Shown in pieces: positions 56,901-64,000 of a stretch of DNA of 64,000 bases (within the stretch, counting starts at the first letter, position 1; every line of letters starts with the position of its first letter). Position numbers and translations under genes: made by a program. This DNA comes from Aurelia coerulea (lineage: Eukaryota > Cnidaria > Scyphozoa > Semaeostomeae > Ulmaridae), in the NCBI GenBank assembly GCA_039566865.1, contig CM076957.1, positions 6,829,896-6,893,895 of the forward strand, in the 5' to 3' direction. Below the pieces are notes generated by a model. That model saw nothing but the letters and a program-made list of their open reading frames with translations, did not search any database and was not told the origin of the DNA.

Positions 56901-59465
56901 ACTTGTTCATCCTCCCAAGAGGATAGGACGTGCTAAAGCGTGCAGAAGTTATTGCTGTAAGGCAAGTGTGCAAGGCAGAATTGTTAGGGAAATTTGTTCT
57001 TAATTTTGGGCACGTTTTGAAGGTTTCTGGAAGGGGCTTTCTCGAGAAAATCCTTTATAATTTCAAAACGGAGTGGCCCATTTCAGTCAGGTAAATTTTA
57101 AAGTAGATTTGAACATGTCTACCATTAAACTATCTATTTGCCGATATCATCGTCTTGATATCCAGGGAGCCGTGGCCTTTCAAATGGGAATTCTTTTTAT
57201 TGACTCGCCCTCGCCCGGTATAGTTGTTCCTGTGATTGGTTTTGAAATTATCACATTTAGCTCCTTTAAGGGCTGTCCGGTTTACTCAAAAAAGCACTGA
57301 TGATTACCAGATTAATATGTTATTTCGTCGTCTAGTTTCTTCATCAATTTCAGAAACTTCAAATCATGAAAAATCTCAAAACAAAGGTAATTAATATTAT
57401 TGTACGATGAAAGAAGAGGTGGAGGCATAAGACAGGAGGCATCCAGGGGCTACTCCCATACTTGACCTGACGAGATGTGCCACTCAACAGGGTGTCCTTT
57501 CGAGGTAAAGATTATGCGACAGGGTGTCCTTTTCTAACGAAAATTATGCGACAGGGTATTATAATAGGTAAAAAATTATGCGACAGGGTATCACAAGCAA
57601 AAATTGCGTTCTACACTGTATTTGAGAGGCAACATTTTTATGCGACAGGGTGCAGGGTGTGGAGAGGTTTTCCGCACACCCCCGTCACTTCCCTAGTCAA
57701 GTACTCCCCCCCCCCCCGGGAGGCCTCACTTTAATCTTTTGCGGATTTTTTTTCAATATGTTCTGCTGACTAGTTTCAGCCACTAGCGCATCATCAGAGC
57801 AACACAGTGGTAAGATTTACGATGTTGCTTAAAGAGTGAAGCTGAGCAGAACATTTTTAAACCTGCCATTTTTTTGTCGCTTTGGAAAAATAATAACGAC
57901 ATTTTTGATTTTGATGACTTTGTATACATGAAAGGCAGTAAAGAATTTGTTGCGAGTGAACAATTTAAAACGTTTTTCTCTCAGTGGCATAGACATATCC
58001 TTGATTTGTACAGTTTCATGTCCAGTTTCTTCGCAACAATTGTTCCTTAAAAGGGGCGTTTCTCTCATTTTCTGGGAGTCTGAAGGGTGTGGTAGTAAAG
58101 AATTTCTTTTGGTTCCCAGAAAAAGAGAGAAACGCCTTTCTTAAGGAATAATGCCTTTGAAAAAATTACTGAAACTTTCAAAATCAAGGACATCGAAAAT
58201 TGTCTAATTGGGGATGTGTCGTGAAAATCACTCATTGGCCTGAGCAGGAACTCAAAAGGGCCCCACAATTAAGTAAAATGTTATGTACCTCTGCAAGTCC
58301 TTCAACTACTCTAACAGCAACTAGCAAGTGAACGCTATATCTTGCAGCAAATGGCGTAAGAATTGTTAACACTGAAGTAATGAAAATTCCAATTCCAAAG
58401 ACCCATTTGCCACCAAATTGAGTAGCAGCTATTCCACCAGGAATTTGTGTTAGTATGTAGCCATAGAAGAATGCTCCAAGCACAGTGCCTACATTGTAAA
58501 ATGCCATTTGTTATAAAATTATGAGACATCTACCGAGCATCCAAAATTATTTTTTGGCTTTTCAATATATTATCTTGAAACATGTTCCCTTTTTAGCTGT
58601 ATCAAAGGGACAATCATTTTCAGCAATGCTAAAAATCATGAAAATTATGCAAAAAACTTTGAAATAATAGCTTGAAGCCCCACATTTTGAGCCATGGGCT
58701 TTGGAAGGCATAATTAATGTCCCAATAGGATTATCCTACCTTACACAACTTAGGGTTGGTCTCAGCAAGTTAAATTTCCATAAATTCAAGCATAATTTTA
58801 GGGATACAATGAACCCGATGTGCCCAACAAACGATGGCATTGAGGACACTGAGCACTTTTCGTTGCTCTGCCCTTCTTTTGATGTTCAACGACAAAATCT
58901 TCTCGCTGGAATTGTTGAATTATTACGACCATTTGCACAAATCACCAATCTTTCAAACGATTCTTTGACACATCTTTTATTGTATGGTGATCAAGACCTT
59001 TCTGATGAGTTGAACAGAAATATACTCGAATTAACTTTACGTTTCATCCACGAAACTGGTCGCTTTGATTAATCTTTTGAGATTACAGCTATGTACTAAG
59101 CAACCACCAAGTCCTTTATCGTAAATAGCTCTTTCCTTTGTAAATTCTGTTTCACATCAGATGTCGGCCATTTTACCTTCCTAAATCACCATTTAAACGA
59201 TTTGCACTCGTGACATCTTTCAAATCCATTTAAACCCTGACCTGTCATCTGATATGAGACAGAATCTAGTATAGTATCCATTAATCTTTAATTGTTTCGT
59301 CGTTTCGTAATGTGTCTGTATACAGTTTAATGTTTCATGTTTTTATATATTGGCCATGAGGTAGTCATTGTATTTCGCTCCCCATGGTATCGTACCTGTA
59401 GTGTTGTATAGTAATTTAGATAGGTATAGTAGAATGTAAGATTATTGTAAAATTTTATATTTGAA

Positions 59466-59499
<34 letters not shown>

Positions 59500-62400
59500 G
59501 TCCCTATAATTTTTAATTTTACGACTTTACAATTTAACTTTTAAATTTTTATTTTTACATGACATTACTTTTATTAGGAAAATCAACCATGTTGAAAACT
59601 TCGAAGAGAAAAAAAGACAGATTTGCTCCTGATCAGCTCACTTTGTGCAATTTCGCAGTATGCTTCAAAACTAGGTAACCAAAAACTTCTTTGGTGAATG
59701 ATTAATACTGATTAAATGTTAATATTGTCCTTTAGCAAGAACGAGATAATAAACCATTAGGTATATACCTTCTGACATTTAATTATACACATTATCCTCC
59801 CCACTTTTTCAGGGCTGGCACAGCCCTTGCCCTATATTCCATTTGATATTTCATGCAACACATAAGGGACGGTGCAAAATTTACCTTACTACATCCCGGC
59901 TGCAGAAACAAACTTATCGTTAAAAAATCTGCTAACCCCGTAGAAATGTTTTTCAAAAAAACCGATGGCGGATGGCCCCTTCAGCCCTTCCCTGACAAAT
60001 ATACCTGCCCCATTTAGAAGATTTTTCAATTCACAGAGAAACCGCAGGGCATTGAATCTTGAATAAAATATGATGTGGAAGGACAATAGTAAGAACAATT
60101 GAGAACGCAGATTTTTGGCGTTTTTGGGTTGATGTTCTTACAACGATCACAATTTTCATTACTATTGCCTCTTGGCCAGAATTTATTTTTGAAAAATTGG
60201 AAAGTATAATTTGATGGCATGCCCAGTGGCGGATTTTGGAGAGGCAAGTGGGGGCAATTGCCCCCCCCCTTCAAGATAAAAACTCAGCTTGGCGCCCCTC
60301 TTTTGGCGAGAAAAGCACCCCTCATCCTGACTCTAACGCACAATTTTCTAACTATTTCGATTTAAATATGGGGGAGATATATAAATCAAGGCCTTCTTTA
60401 GTAGTAAATCAGAGAATTTTCTTTAAAAAGCGTCCAAAAAATTTTCGCACACCTTCAGCGCGCTCACTTTCTATTATATTTTTGGCGCCCTCTTTGCAAG
60501 TTACCCCCCTTCAACTTCGGGCTGGATCCGCCCCTGGGCATGCCCCTGACCAAAGTCTGGTCCAGTGCCTTCCACATTCTTTATAGCTGAGGCGTTTGAA
60601 AGTGTTGTGGCACAGCGGTGTTGCCTTTGCAGCTAGAACAGAAACTCAAAAAGGGTTAATCCAAAGTGAAGCACCACCACTTGAGTGTCATAACAATAGG
60701 CGCTGTGGACTCGATGGGGTCTTCTCTATTTCTGCAATCACAGCGCTTGGGACCAAAAATCCCAGGGGGGGTACATGACTGATGGATGGACGGGGGTCTG
60801 CCGCCTGGTTTTTAGAAAGGTATCCTCTTCTAATTACCGGAACTTGCCTTGGTACCATCTTTTATGATCAATTTTGGCGGAAAACTGTGTATTTTTAACT
60901 ATTTTTGTGAATTTCAGCGAAATCCCACCCATGTTTGTGGAAAATCTGACAAAAAGAGGCCCCTTGTTTAGAGAATTTTGGGCCCAAAAACCCATCCATA
61001 TGAATGGCACATGCCTGTACTCAGGAATCAGGAATCTTCCGGTAGAGGGGCTGGAGCTTCCAACAGGGGACTAAGATGGCCATAAGCGTACGGGAAGAAA
61101 AAATCTATGGGGGCGGCCCGACACAAAGTCCATTCTTTACCAACAGTTTTGCCCAACTGAGGGTAGATTTTTGCCCGATTGGGGCTGATTTTCAATGACT
61201 TTTCCAACATTGGGGGGGCTGCCGCCCCCCCGGCCCCCCCGCCCCGTACGCTTATGAAGATCGCTAGAAAATGCAGCTTTCATACGTCACTTTGCCAGAT
61301 TTCCTCCGAGAAGAACTCAAAATGTCCTCCGAGGGGGGGCTAGATGCTTCCGATGAGGGGGCTATAGCCCCCTATAGCCCTCCCCTGGTGCCACCCCTGC
61401 CTGTACTCTCAACATGTTATGTACCCCCCCCCCTCCGGGCTAAAAATAGCACCTTCCCCTTCATAGGCAAAGTTTATTACTAAGGCCCAAATTTAATTGG
61501 GAATAAAAGACTATAAACAATCAAGTCATAAGTTTTGTACCCCAAGAAATATTCATAACTAACCTTGAATTTCTGCATCCCAATTAAAGACTTCAATCTG
61601 CAAAGAAATGAAAGGTATAATGTTATGCTTCACATGATTTGAGAAGCATGAACTAGATACAAAACAAAAGTTTCTTTATTCCTTGAGAAATTCTAATGTA
61701 TATTATTCCCCTTTTGTAAAAGGCTTATCTATCAATTAACTTCTCTTTACATCAATCAATCTTTCAAGAAACATAAAAACTGCTGTGTCTTGATGATAGT
61801 GATCTAAAAATATTAGAAATGTGGTGTTAAAAAGAGATAACAAAATATTTTCCAGCTTGCACGATAAAGAGATAAAAACAAAACTATCTTCAAGGTCAGC
61901 TGAGGACGTTTTAATATCTGTTACTTTTGAATTTAGTCACTTTCTTTGGATGAAGTTTTTCAGAGTATGCATCAAAAACTAGTAGAAATATGGTTTTAAA
62001 AAAGTAACACTGTTCTGATATTGCCAAAATCTTGCAGCTTGAAGGGGATCAACATGGCCCCGGACCAAGTTGAAAATAGACCCTATTTGTATTTGATAAC
62101 TTTGACAAATGCTTTAAAAAGCTTTAACAACTCTTCCTTAACAAGAAACATCATAATTTGTGCACCCATGCAATATAGAAACAATTAAAGACAACTGTTG
62201 TGTGTGGTGCACAGCATTGAATATCAAGATTTTTGTGAAGAGTAATCAAATTTTGTAGGGACCTCGCCCATTGGGTTGATCGAATATGCTTGAAAGAAAA
62301 CAACAGAAAACATCCAGAGTTAGGATATGTTTTAGTAGTTACATATTTCAAGTATATCACCTTCAGCATGGGTATTGCTTTCTTCGTATGATTACAAAGA

Positions 62401-62612
62401 ATTTTCTGAGAGCCATGACATTCACCATCAGTGCGACTCTGTGGAACATAGCTCTCCTGGACATAACTTGAATTTACCATCGCTACCAACCCAATACTTA
62501 GATTAGCTCTCATTGCATATGCCAAAAGGATGCCAAAATTTCCAAGAATTGCAAGGAGATACCTCGTTGGGAGTCTCTTGCAATGACACGAAGAGGTTTG
62601 TTGGTCTCTCAT
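38815..62612 (-). CDS. SLC17-family (sialin-like) anion transporter, 10 coding exons
   Basis: Major facilitator superfamily membrane transporter of organic anions; SLC17 members carry sialic acid, phosphate, urate or glutamate, in lysosomal, vesicular or plasma membranes. Coding exons: 62361-62612, 61564-61597, 58289-58488, 54519-54606, 53128-53223, 45441-45574, 43382-43528, 42170-42302, 40040-40284, 38815-38988. All are GT-AG and in phase, giving 1503 nt and 500 residues, close to human sialin. Key motifs: YAMRANLS in TM1 (Arg35 corresponds to sialin Arg39), LGAFFYGYILTQIPGG, VRVVEGLAEGITFPAMHA (Arg155, Glu158, Glu162, His170), VNHLDIAPQFAGILQG. Glycosylation sequons lie in the first lumenal loop (about residues 47 and 74). 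Substrate cannot be set from sequence alone. The frame is intact. Confidence 0.95.
39094..39592. mobile_element. Tc1/mariner-type MITE with CCGATCTGA words
   Basis: Inverted ends CCCTCACATGAG followed by AACTCAGACCG; TA flanks at 39092-39093 and 39593-39594. The interior repeats cagatcggtttgaaactca-like words in both orientations. Lies in SLC17 intron 9. Confidence 0.8.
40040..40284 (-). CDS. SLC17 coding exon 9
   Basis: Encodes residues 363-443 with TM9-TM11, including SGYIGCNQIV, SVNHLDIAPQFAGILQGITN and AGAIPGMFSPMVVGFLT. Longest internal exon. Acceptor tttcag, donor gtttgt. Confidence 0.95.
40285..42169. other. SLC17 intron 8: no recognised element
   Basis: A/T-rich. Loosely repeated phrases (ttttttggtgccagacctcc at 41,330 and ttttttagccccagaccccc at 41,500; ttcaacgag at 41,408 and 41,581) suggest a decayed word-repeat element, but no ends were found. 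Confidence 0.45.
42170..42302 (-). CDS. SLC17 coding exon 8
   Basis: Encodes NGFLSALPILACFLFTIISA then EISDYLRRNKKLSTGTVRK and LFTCI (residues 318-361), TM8 and the following cytosolic loop. Acceptor tttag, donor gtaaga. Confidence 0.95.
42434..42862. mobile_element. TA-flanked MITE with AAGTTTCTTA words
   Basis: Inverted ends CAGCAAGGCCCCGCATTTAA and, reverse-complemented, CAGTACGGCCCCGCTTTAAA, with TA at 42432-42433 and 42863-42864. The interior repeats aaggtttctta / agtttctta. Similar words occur at 27.6, 34.9 and 35.8 kb. Lies in SLC17 intron 7. Confidence 0.8.
43382..43528 (-). CDS. SLC17 coding exon 7
   Basis: Encodes PKIPWKKMLTSGPVFGILI, NNWTFYTFFTCLPMYFKEVL and NFSIKE (residues 269-317), TM7 with the NWTFYT signature. 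Acceptor ttctag, donor gtatgc; phase 0 both ends. Confidence 0.95.
44170..44400 (+). mobile_element. LINE C-terminal/3' UTR fragment
   Basis: Matches 58,910-59,130: the end of the reading frame (TLRFIHETGRFD-like, here LRFIHETGRFD) and the following UTR. Short, 5' and 3' truncated, antisense in SLC17 intron 6. Confidence 0.8.
44430..45415. mobile_element. Word-repeat elements (CACCCTAATCGC and AATCCGATGTG words)
   Basis: The first part, to about 44,870, repeats cataccctaatcgc/gcaccc words. The second part, about 44,885-45,415, starts gggtaccggattc and ends aatccggtatcgtgtaaccc, inverted relatives, with interior copies of gtgtaactgc and aatccgatgtga. It stops about 25 bp from SLC17 exon 6. 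Confidence 0.6.
45441..45574 (-). CDS. SLC17 coding exon 6
   Basis: Encodes SIGVLWFILWSFLMESSPEL, HLRISTAELKYI and a hydrophilic tail RHRGPDNNNHK (residues 225-268), TM6 and the central loop. The usual DTP.xHPxIS is MESSPELHLRIS. Acceptor tttcag, donor gtttgt. Its neighbour in intron 6 is a word-repeat element ending about 25 bp away. Confidence 0.92.
45866..46150. mobile_element. TA-flanked MITE with (CAT)n centre
   Basis: Inverted arms ATAGACCATTTTGACATTTA with TA on each side (45864-45865, 46151-46152). The inner arms (gtaaatggctgc) also mirror, and a (CAT)n microsatellite lies at about 45,975-45,996. Lies in SLC17 intron 5. Confidence 0.8.
46155..47605. repeat. Foldback repeat, about 550-bp arms
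   Basis: Arms about 46,155-46,690 and 47,060-47,605 (tttcaaatcggacagt and its mirror, gcgaatttttcacgaag and its mirror). The outermost right sequence (ggcatcaattacact ... ggatca) resembles inner-arm sequence of the 20,560 foldback, so the two may be related. It directly precedes the LINE. Confidence 0.8.
47762..49405 (+). CDS. LINE ORF1: nucleic-acid-binding protein with SGNH-esterase-like domain
   Basis: 547 codons. Residues 1-75 look like a small helical (possibly winged-helix) domain (SIGKFVASKHGLSESMVIDR). An acidic tandem GEEDGEED tract (about 82-98) comes from 12-bp DNA repeats. A coiled-coil stretch lies at about 203-255 (LADTVSKLNESLQKERDKNE), followed by a long Asn/Lys/Gln-rich basic linker (about 295-375). 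The C-terminal domain (about 380-547) has VLIVGDSQLRR (block I Ser), HAATNN, and DDGLHIND (block V Asp/His), the pattern of SGNH hydrolases found in CR1-group ORF1 proteins. ATG start with a good frame; the stop is TAG followed by GGG. Confidence 0.9.
   Translation: MDNSLTTKLIIETISTLRSQRKRPDSISIGKFVASKHGLSESMVIDRVATLLADAVIYNKPYKRGDESLYVSKMSAEALSIIETDGEDGEEDGEEDGEEERVGKRRPHKTQNKGRKNENQVFTNDLPLMEDPVVIPTDTTWTIGRAMPQIPITEIAAPDTHILEAPDNFSTIVILTDTPELHGKAPPHIPVSETIPETQIPSRPLSLANTIAKLADTVSKLNESLQKERDKNERLLCENFTLKTKNLELQHTENNAKKNNYTGIRKAMEIRTSLISDAERFLREENNALQSAIETSNNEHNKNRKKQIATEVKTNQKSRPAEKDGNQMQNATGNNKNNSNGQNRSEQHQKQDFRRGKQTRNKTGNQGTNITGKNQHPSEPNSNKKKFKVLIVGDSQLRRVDESKLSNGHRDVEKRFQPGMRIGQAVDKAGKSNSDVIIVHAATNNVASSTPEKLCEETVRTLKQIQANNPKAKVVFSSIFKRKDNMALNNKVKKVNDLLENELALNGLDLIDNSNIMFSNLWDDGLHINDGGIRKFSGNISSFIKYC
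49406..52303 (+). pseudogene. LINE ORF2: AP-endonuclease plus reverse transcriptase, one nonsense codon
   Basis: Open from just after the ORF1 stop, in the same frame, except TGA at 51182-51184. Endonuclease motifs: IIGLSETRL, GGGVAFYV, VVCWYRPP, FVGDTNCDF, TLIDHFSTTS, MVDHYLVYG. RT motifs: LKNGKAPGPDKIS, ARVTPIFKAG ... NNYRPISVIS, LDLKKAFDTVDH, GVPQGSCLGPLLF, MYADDTHVTL (catalytic YADD), then the C-terminal domain to YYMS. The TGA falls just before RT motif LDLKKAFD, so no full polymerase is made without suppression. No ATG occurs in frame before about residue 225 of the 49433-based frame. Confidence 0.9.
52679..53084. mobile_element. 406-bp near-perfect palindrome, 7-bp TSD
   Basis: Symmetric about 52,881.5. 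The arms (CAAGGGTGTTAGGACACGGA outward) are identical except for a few bases near the centre, and there is essentially no loop. Exact 7-bp target duplication GTTGAAT at 52672-52678 and 53085-53091. Identical reading frames of 84 codons arise on both strands from the symmetry. It ends 43 bp from the donor of SLC17 exon 5. Confidence 0.93.
53128..53223 (-). CDS. SLC17 coding exon 5
   Basis: Encodes TSLGTLIAYPIAGILCSS then GTFGGWPSVFYIF (residues 193-223), TM5 and the start of TM6. Acceptor ctcatag, donor gtaagt. The 7.5-kb intron 5 that follows hosts the LINE and the 406-bp palindrome. Confidence 0.95.
53224..54518. other. SLC17 intron 4: nothing recognised
   Basis: A/T-rich intron with no clear repeat ends or coding sequence. 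Confidence 0.5.
54519..54606 (-). CDS. SLC17 coding exon 4
   Basis: Encodes GITFPAMHAILAKWAPLYEK then TRLASFIYS (residues 163-191). The FPAMHA motif with His170 favours the sialin/NPT branch over vesicular glutamate transporters, which have YPACH. Acceptor tttcag, donor gtatca. Confidence 0.95.
54788..56151. mobile_element. TA-flanked element with GGGGTAAAGTGAACTA words
   Basis: Inverted ends GGGTAAGACGGGGTAAAGTG, continuing AACTA, with TA on both sides (54786-54787, 56152-56153). The same word recurs internally at about 54,814, 55,206 and, inverted then direct, at 55,927-55,962. Noncoding; lies in SLC17 intron 3. Confidence 0.85.
56165..56440. repeat. Second CCGTTTTC-word repeat
   Basis: tttccgctttcg, ttgatcgttttg, tcgttttcgaaagtctccg and related words as at 33,240-33,655. 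Ends not defined. Confidence 0.55.
56445..57290. repeat. GGGTGTCCC-type MITE remnants
   Basis: TA then CCGGGTGTCCCAAAAACAG at 56,443. A second end-like taccgggtgagttaaaaaag lies at 56,573, and family interior sequence (gattaccagattaa) at 57,300. At least two decayed copies. Confidence 0.55.
57444..57718. mobile_element. Word-repeat element, word AAATTATGCGACAGGGTAT
   Basis: Left end CAGGGGCTACTCCCATACTT, right end a long C run then GGG. The interior has five or more word copies. Flanked by GGAGGCATC (57435-57443) and GGAGGCCTC (57719-57727), a nearly perfect duplication. Close relative at 63,505. Confidence 0.8.
57774..57797 (-). ncRNA. Penelope-type hammerhead-like core
   Basis: Minus strand: CTGATGA (57797), a short weak stem, GAAAC (57777). 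Same CTGANGA-stem-GAAA order as at 14.7 and 14.9 kb. It lies in a small remnant without an identifiable reverse transcriptase. Confidence 0.45.
58051..58140. mobile_element. 90-bp TTAA MITE
   Basis: Inverted ends AAGGGGCGTTTCTCTC and, reverse-complemented, GAAAGGCGTTTCTCTC, with TTAA at 58047-58050 and 58141-58144. Lies in SLC17 intron 3, 148 bp from exon 3. Confidence 0.75.
58289..58488 (-). CDS. SLC17 coding exon 3 (TM2-TM4)
   Basis: Encodes TVLGAFFYGYILTQIPGG, FGGKWVFGIG and the TM4 motif RVVEGLAE (residues 97-162). Acceptor aatgtag, donor gtacat. The GLGE of human sialin is GLAE here. Confidence 0.95.
58724..59492 (+). mobile_element. 5'-truncated LINE with poly-A tail and 12-bp TSD
   Basis: Encodes the last roughly 115 codons of a non-LTR polymerase (GLSYLTQLRVGLSKLNFHKF, C..N.....DTEHFSLLCPSF, TLRFIHETGRFD), a 3' UTR and about 28 A residues. 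Exact 12-bp duplication AATTAATGTCCC at 58712-58723 and 59493-59504 shows a true target-primed insertion. Fragments of the same family lie at 13,855 and 44,170. Lies in SLC17 intron 2. Confidence 0.92.
59505..60223. other. SLC17 intron 2 sequence, nothing recognised
   Basis: No exon, repeat end or RNA gene seen. Confidence 0.45.
60224..60536. mobile_element. hAT-type MITE (CAGGGGCGGATCC-like ends)
   Basis: Ends CAGTGGCGGAT and, reverse-complemented, CAGGGGCGGATCC, with an exact 8-bp duplication GGCATGCC at 60216-60223 and 60537-60544. Noncoding, with C-rich ggcgcccct words inside. Confidence 0.88.
60596..60760 (+). mobile_element. tRNA-derived SINE, family 2 (decayed copy 3)
   Basis: gtgttgtggcacagcggtgt matches the A-box region of the copies at 8.9 and 16.7 kb. 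The B box is damaged (agggttaatccaaag), and the body ends cagcgcttgggacc. Confidence 0.7.
61081..61256. mobile_element. Small 8-bp-TSD MITE (CATAAGCGTACGGG ends)
   Basis: Perfect 14-bp inverted ends CATAAGCGTACGGG. Flanks AAGATGGC and AAGATCGC are an 8-bp duplication with one mismatch. Very G/C-rich right part. Confidence 0.8.
61564..61597 (-). CDS. SLC17 coding exon 2 (34-nt microexon)
   Basis: Encodes IEVFNWDAEIQ, the family's F.WD.E.QG block preceding TM2. Acceptor ctttgcag, donor gttagt. It is required to join exons 1 and 3 in frame, and its 34-nt size explains the phase 0 to phase 1 switch. Confidence 0.93.
62361..62612 (-). CDS. SLC17 coding exon 1
   Basis: Encodes residues 1-84: a short cytosolic N-terminus MRDQQTSSCHCKRLPTRY, TM1 (about 19-40) and the glycosylated lumenal loop with two cysteines. 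The ATG at 62612-62610 is the first in frame after an upstream stop at 62,672-62,670. Donor gtgata; phase 0. Confidence 0.9.
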
Positions 62613-63504
62613 TTTGGATGGCAAGAAGCACTGCTGATCACTGTAAAGTCGAAGGGGACGGTGCAGCTTTTAAGCTTCCAACTGCTTCCACGTGTGTGTT
62701 GCCACGCTCGATTCAGTTCAATTCAATCCCATCTGCTTTTATTTCTCATTTTGAATGTCGTCTTGTTTTTCTGAAATTGCTATCATTCGTCATTAAAGCC
62801 ATCATGTGAGAAAAGAGCATCATCACTGCAAGGCCAAGCCCAATCATTTTCTGCCCAGAGCTGGTCAAGGCGTCGAACAGAACACATCTGCATCCACGTG
62901 TTCGAGTCGATCCTGGTTTTCGTTCCTGATTTCGAAAGCTTTGTTATTGTAAGATTGTTATCTATTCTTGAAAAAAGCAATCATGTGAGTGTGACCGAAT
63001 GACACACCTAAAACTAGTAATGTTTTGTAAGCCTCAAACTCCTAGTTCCGCCTTCTTTTTCAATGAACTGTAAACCAGTGACTGTAAACATCTGAAGCAA
63101 CTGCAACAACATAAACAGCAGCAGCAACATGTTATTGATTAATTGATCCTTGCAGAGAAGGTCAGTGAGGTTTTGGCGGGTTTTGGAAACATTTACAGGG
63201 ACTCAAGAAGGACTTACAAGGGACCTTTTCCAAAAATTTCTGCAAATTCTAAAAATAAAAAAGCATGCAGTAATCTTTCTGAAAAGAAATGTCCAATTGT
63301 TTTGTCCTGAAAGAGTTTAATTGCACAAATAAGCATATTTTTGTAAGAACTTTTTGTATGAATACCTGAACCCACGATATTATCTTCCTCTTTCAGACTG
63401 AGAATTTGAAAGCAGAGTTTACCCTTTTCTAGTATATCTAATTTAATGACTTCTTTGAGCTTCGAGTTCAATTCTAAGAGGAAGTGAATTTCGTCATCCA
63501 GAAC
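62613..63504. promoter_or_regulatory. Region upstream of the SLC17 start codon
   Basis: Presumed 5' UTR/promoter by position only; a non-coding first exon could lie here. No TATA or other element was recognised, and no other gene. Confidence 0.35.
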
Positions 63505-63875
63505 CCCGGGGGGGGGGCACTCCCATACTTGACCTGACGGGATGTGCCGCTCAACAGGGTGTCCTTTTGCGGTAAAAATTATGCGACAGGGTGTCATTTT
63601 CTAGCGAAAATTATGCGACAGGGTATTATAATAGGTAAAAAAATTATGCGACAGGGTATCACAAGCAAAAATTGCGTTCTGCACTGTATTTGAGAGGCTT
63701 GCGACAGGGTATCACAAGCAAAAATTGCATTCTACACTGTATTTGAGAGGCAAAATTTTTATGCGACAGGGTATACTTTTGGCCTATTTTTTTATGCGAC
63801 AGGGTGCAGGGTGTGGAGAGGTTTTCCGCACACCCCCGTCACTTCCCTAGTCAAGTACCCCCCCCCCCCCCCGGG
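63505..63875. mobile_element. Word-repeat element, word AAATTATGCGACAGGGTAT, exact 8-bp TSD
   Basis: Ends CCCGGGGGGGGGG inverted, with a perfect 8-bp duplication TCCAGAAC at 63497-63504 and 63876-63883. The interior carries seven or so direct copies of the word, then the same gtgcagggtgtggagaggtt segment as the copy at 57,444. Confidence 0.88.
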
Positions 63876-64000
63876 TCCAGAACGTGGTTATTCGTTCGTG
63901 ATTACACTTCTTAGATAGCTTCTCTTTAAAGTTTTATGCTGTTATATGTCCAAGTCTCAATGCATAAATTACATCATTTCAACGAAATTTAGTCATAGCT

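Noticed and set aside
58701..59072. Stand-alone gene of 123 codons
   Set aside because: The start codon lies in flanking DNA left of the 12-bp target duplication; the rest is a LINE C-terminus with poly-A tail.

Overview
The window is a eukaryotic (animal) genomic segment, A+T rich, with two spliced protein genes on the minus strand embedded in very dense mobile-element DNA. No operons, CRISPR arrays or bacterial-type genes were seen. The host is most likely a marine invertebrate: it has DNA polymerase beta (absent from Drosophila and C. elegans), CR1/L2-like LINEs, Penelope-type ends and abundant foldback MITEs. A cnidarian such as a coral or sea anemone fits well, but that is inference and the species is not identified.

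Region 1 (1-19,867, minus): the 5' eleven coding exons of a DNA polymerase beta gene (POLB), 720 coding nt = 240 codons. All splice phases close exactly. The numbering matches the human enzyme from residue 21 to 192, so lyase Lys72 and palm Asp190/Asp192 fall on the same numbers. The 3' exons lie beyond base 1. The introns hold LINE fragments, two tRNA-derived SINE families, TTAA-flanked MITEs, a perfect Penelope-like inverted repeat and a 27-copy 37-bp minisatellite.

Region 2 (about 19,870-38,800): intergenic and built almost wholly of transposon nests. It has two large foldback palindromes one inside the other (20,560-25,459), a nest of at least four levels (26,395-31,667), a 393-bp palindrome with 7-bp target duplications, a degenerate LINE 3' end, and a 4.2-kb element with 9-bp target duplications (33,858-38,056).

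Region 3 (38,815-62,612, minus): a complete SLC17-family (sialin-like) major-facilitator transporter gene, ten coding exons, 1503 nt = 500 codons plus stop-phase agreement at every junction. Its intron 5 carries an almost intact non-LTR retrotransposon (ORF1 with an SGNH-esterase-like domain, ORF2 with endonuclease and reverse transcriptase) inserted antisense to the gene, and a 406-bp near-perfect palindrome close to an exon. Other introns carry LINE 3' fragments and MITEs.

Region 4 (62,613-64,000): upstream of the transporter gene, with one short 8-bp-TSD element at the right end.

The most unusual signal is a set of short elements with G/C-run inverted ends (8-bp target duplications where boundaries could be read) whose interiors are built from a short 'word' repeated imperfectly in direct orientation. 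Several otherwise different words share a GGGTATCA core.
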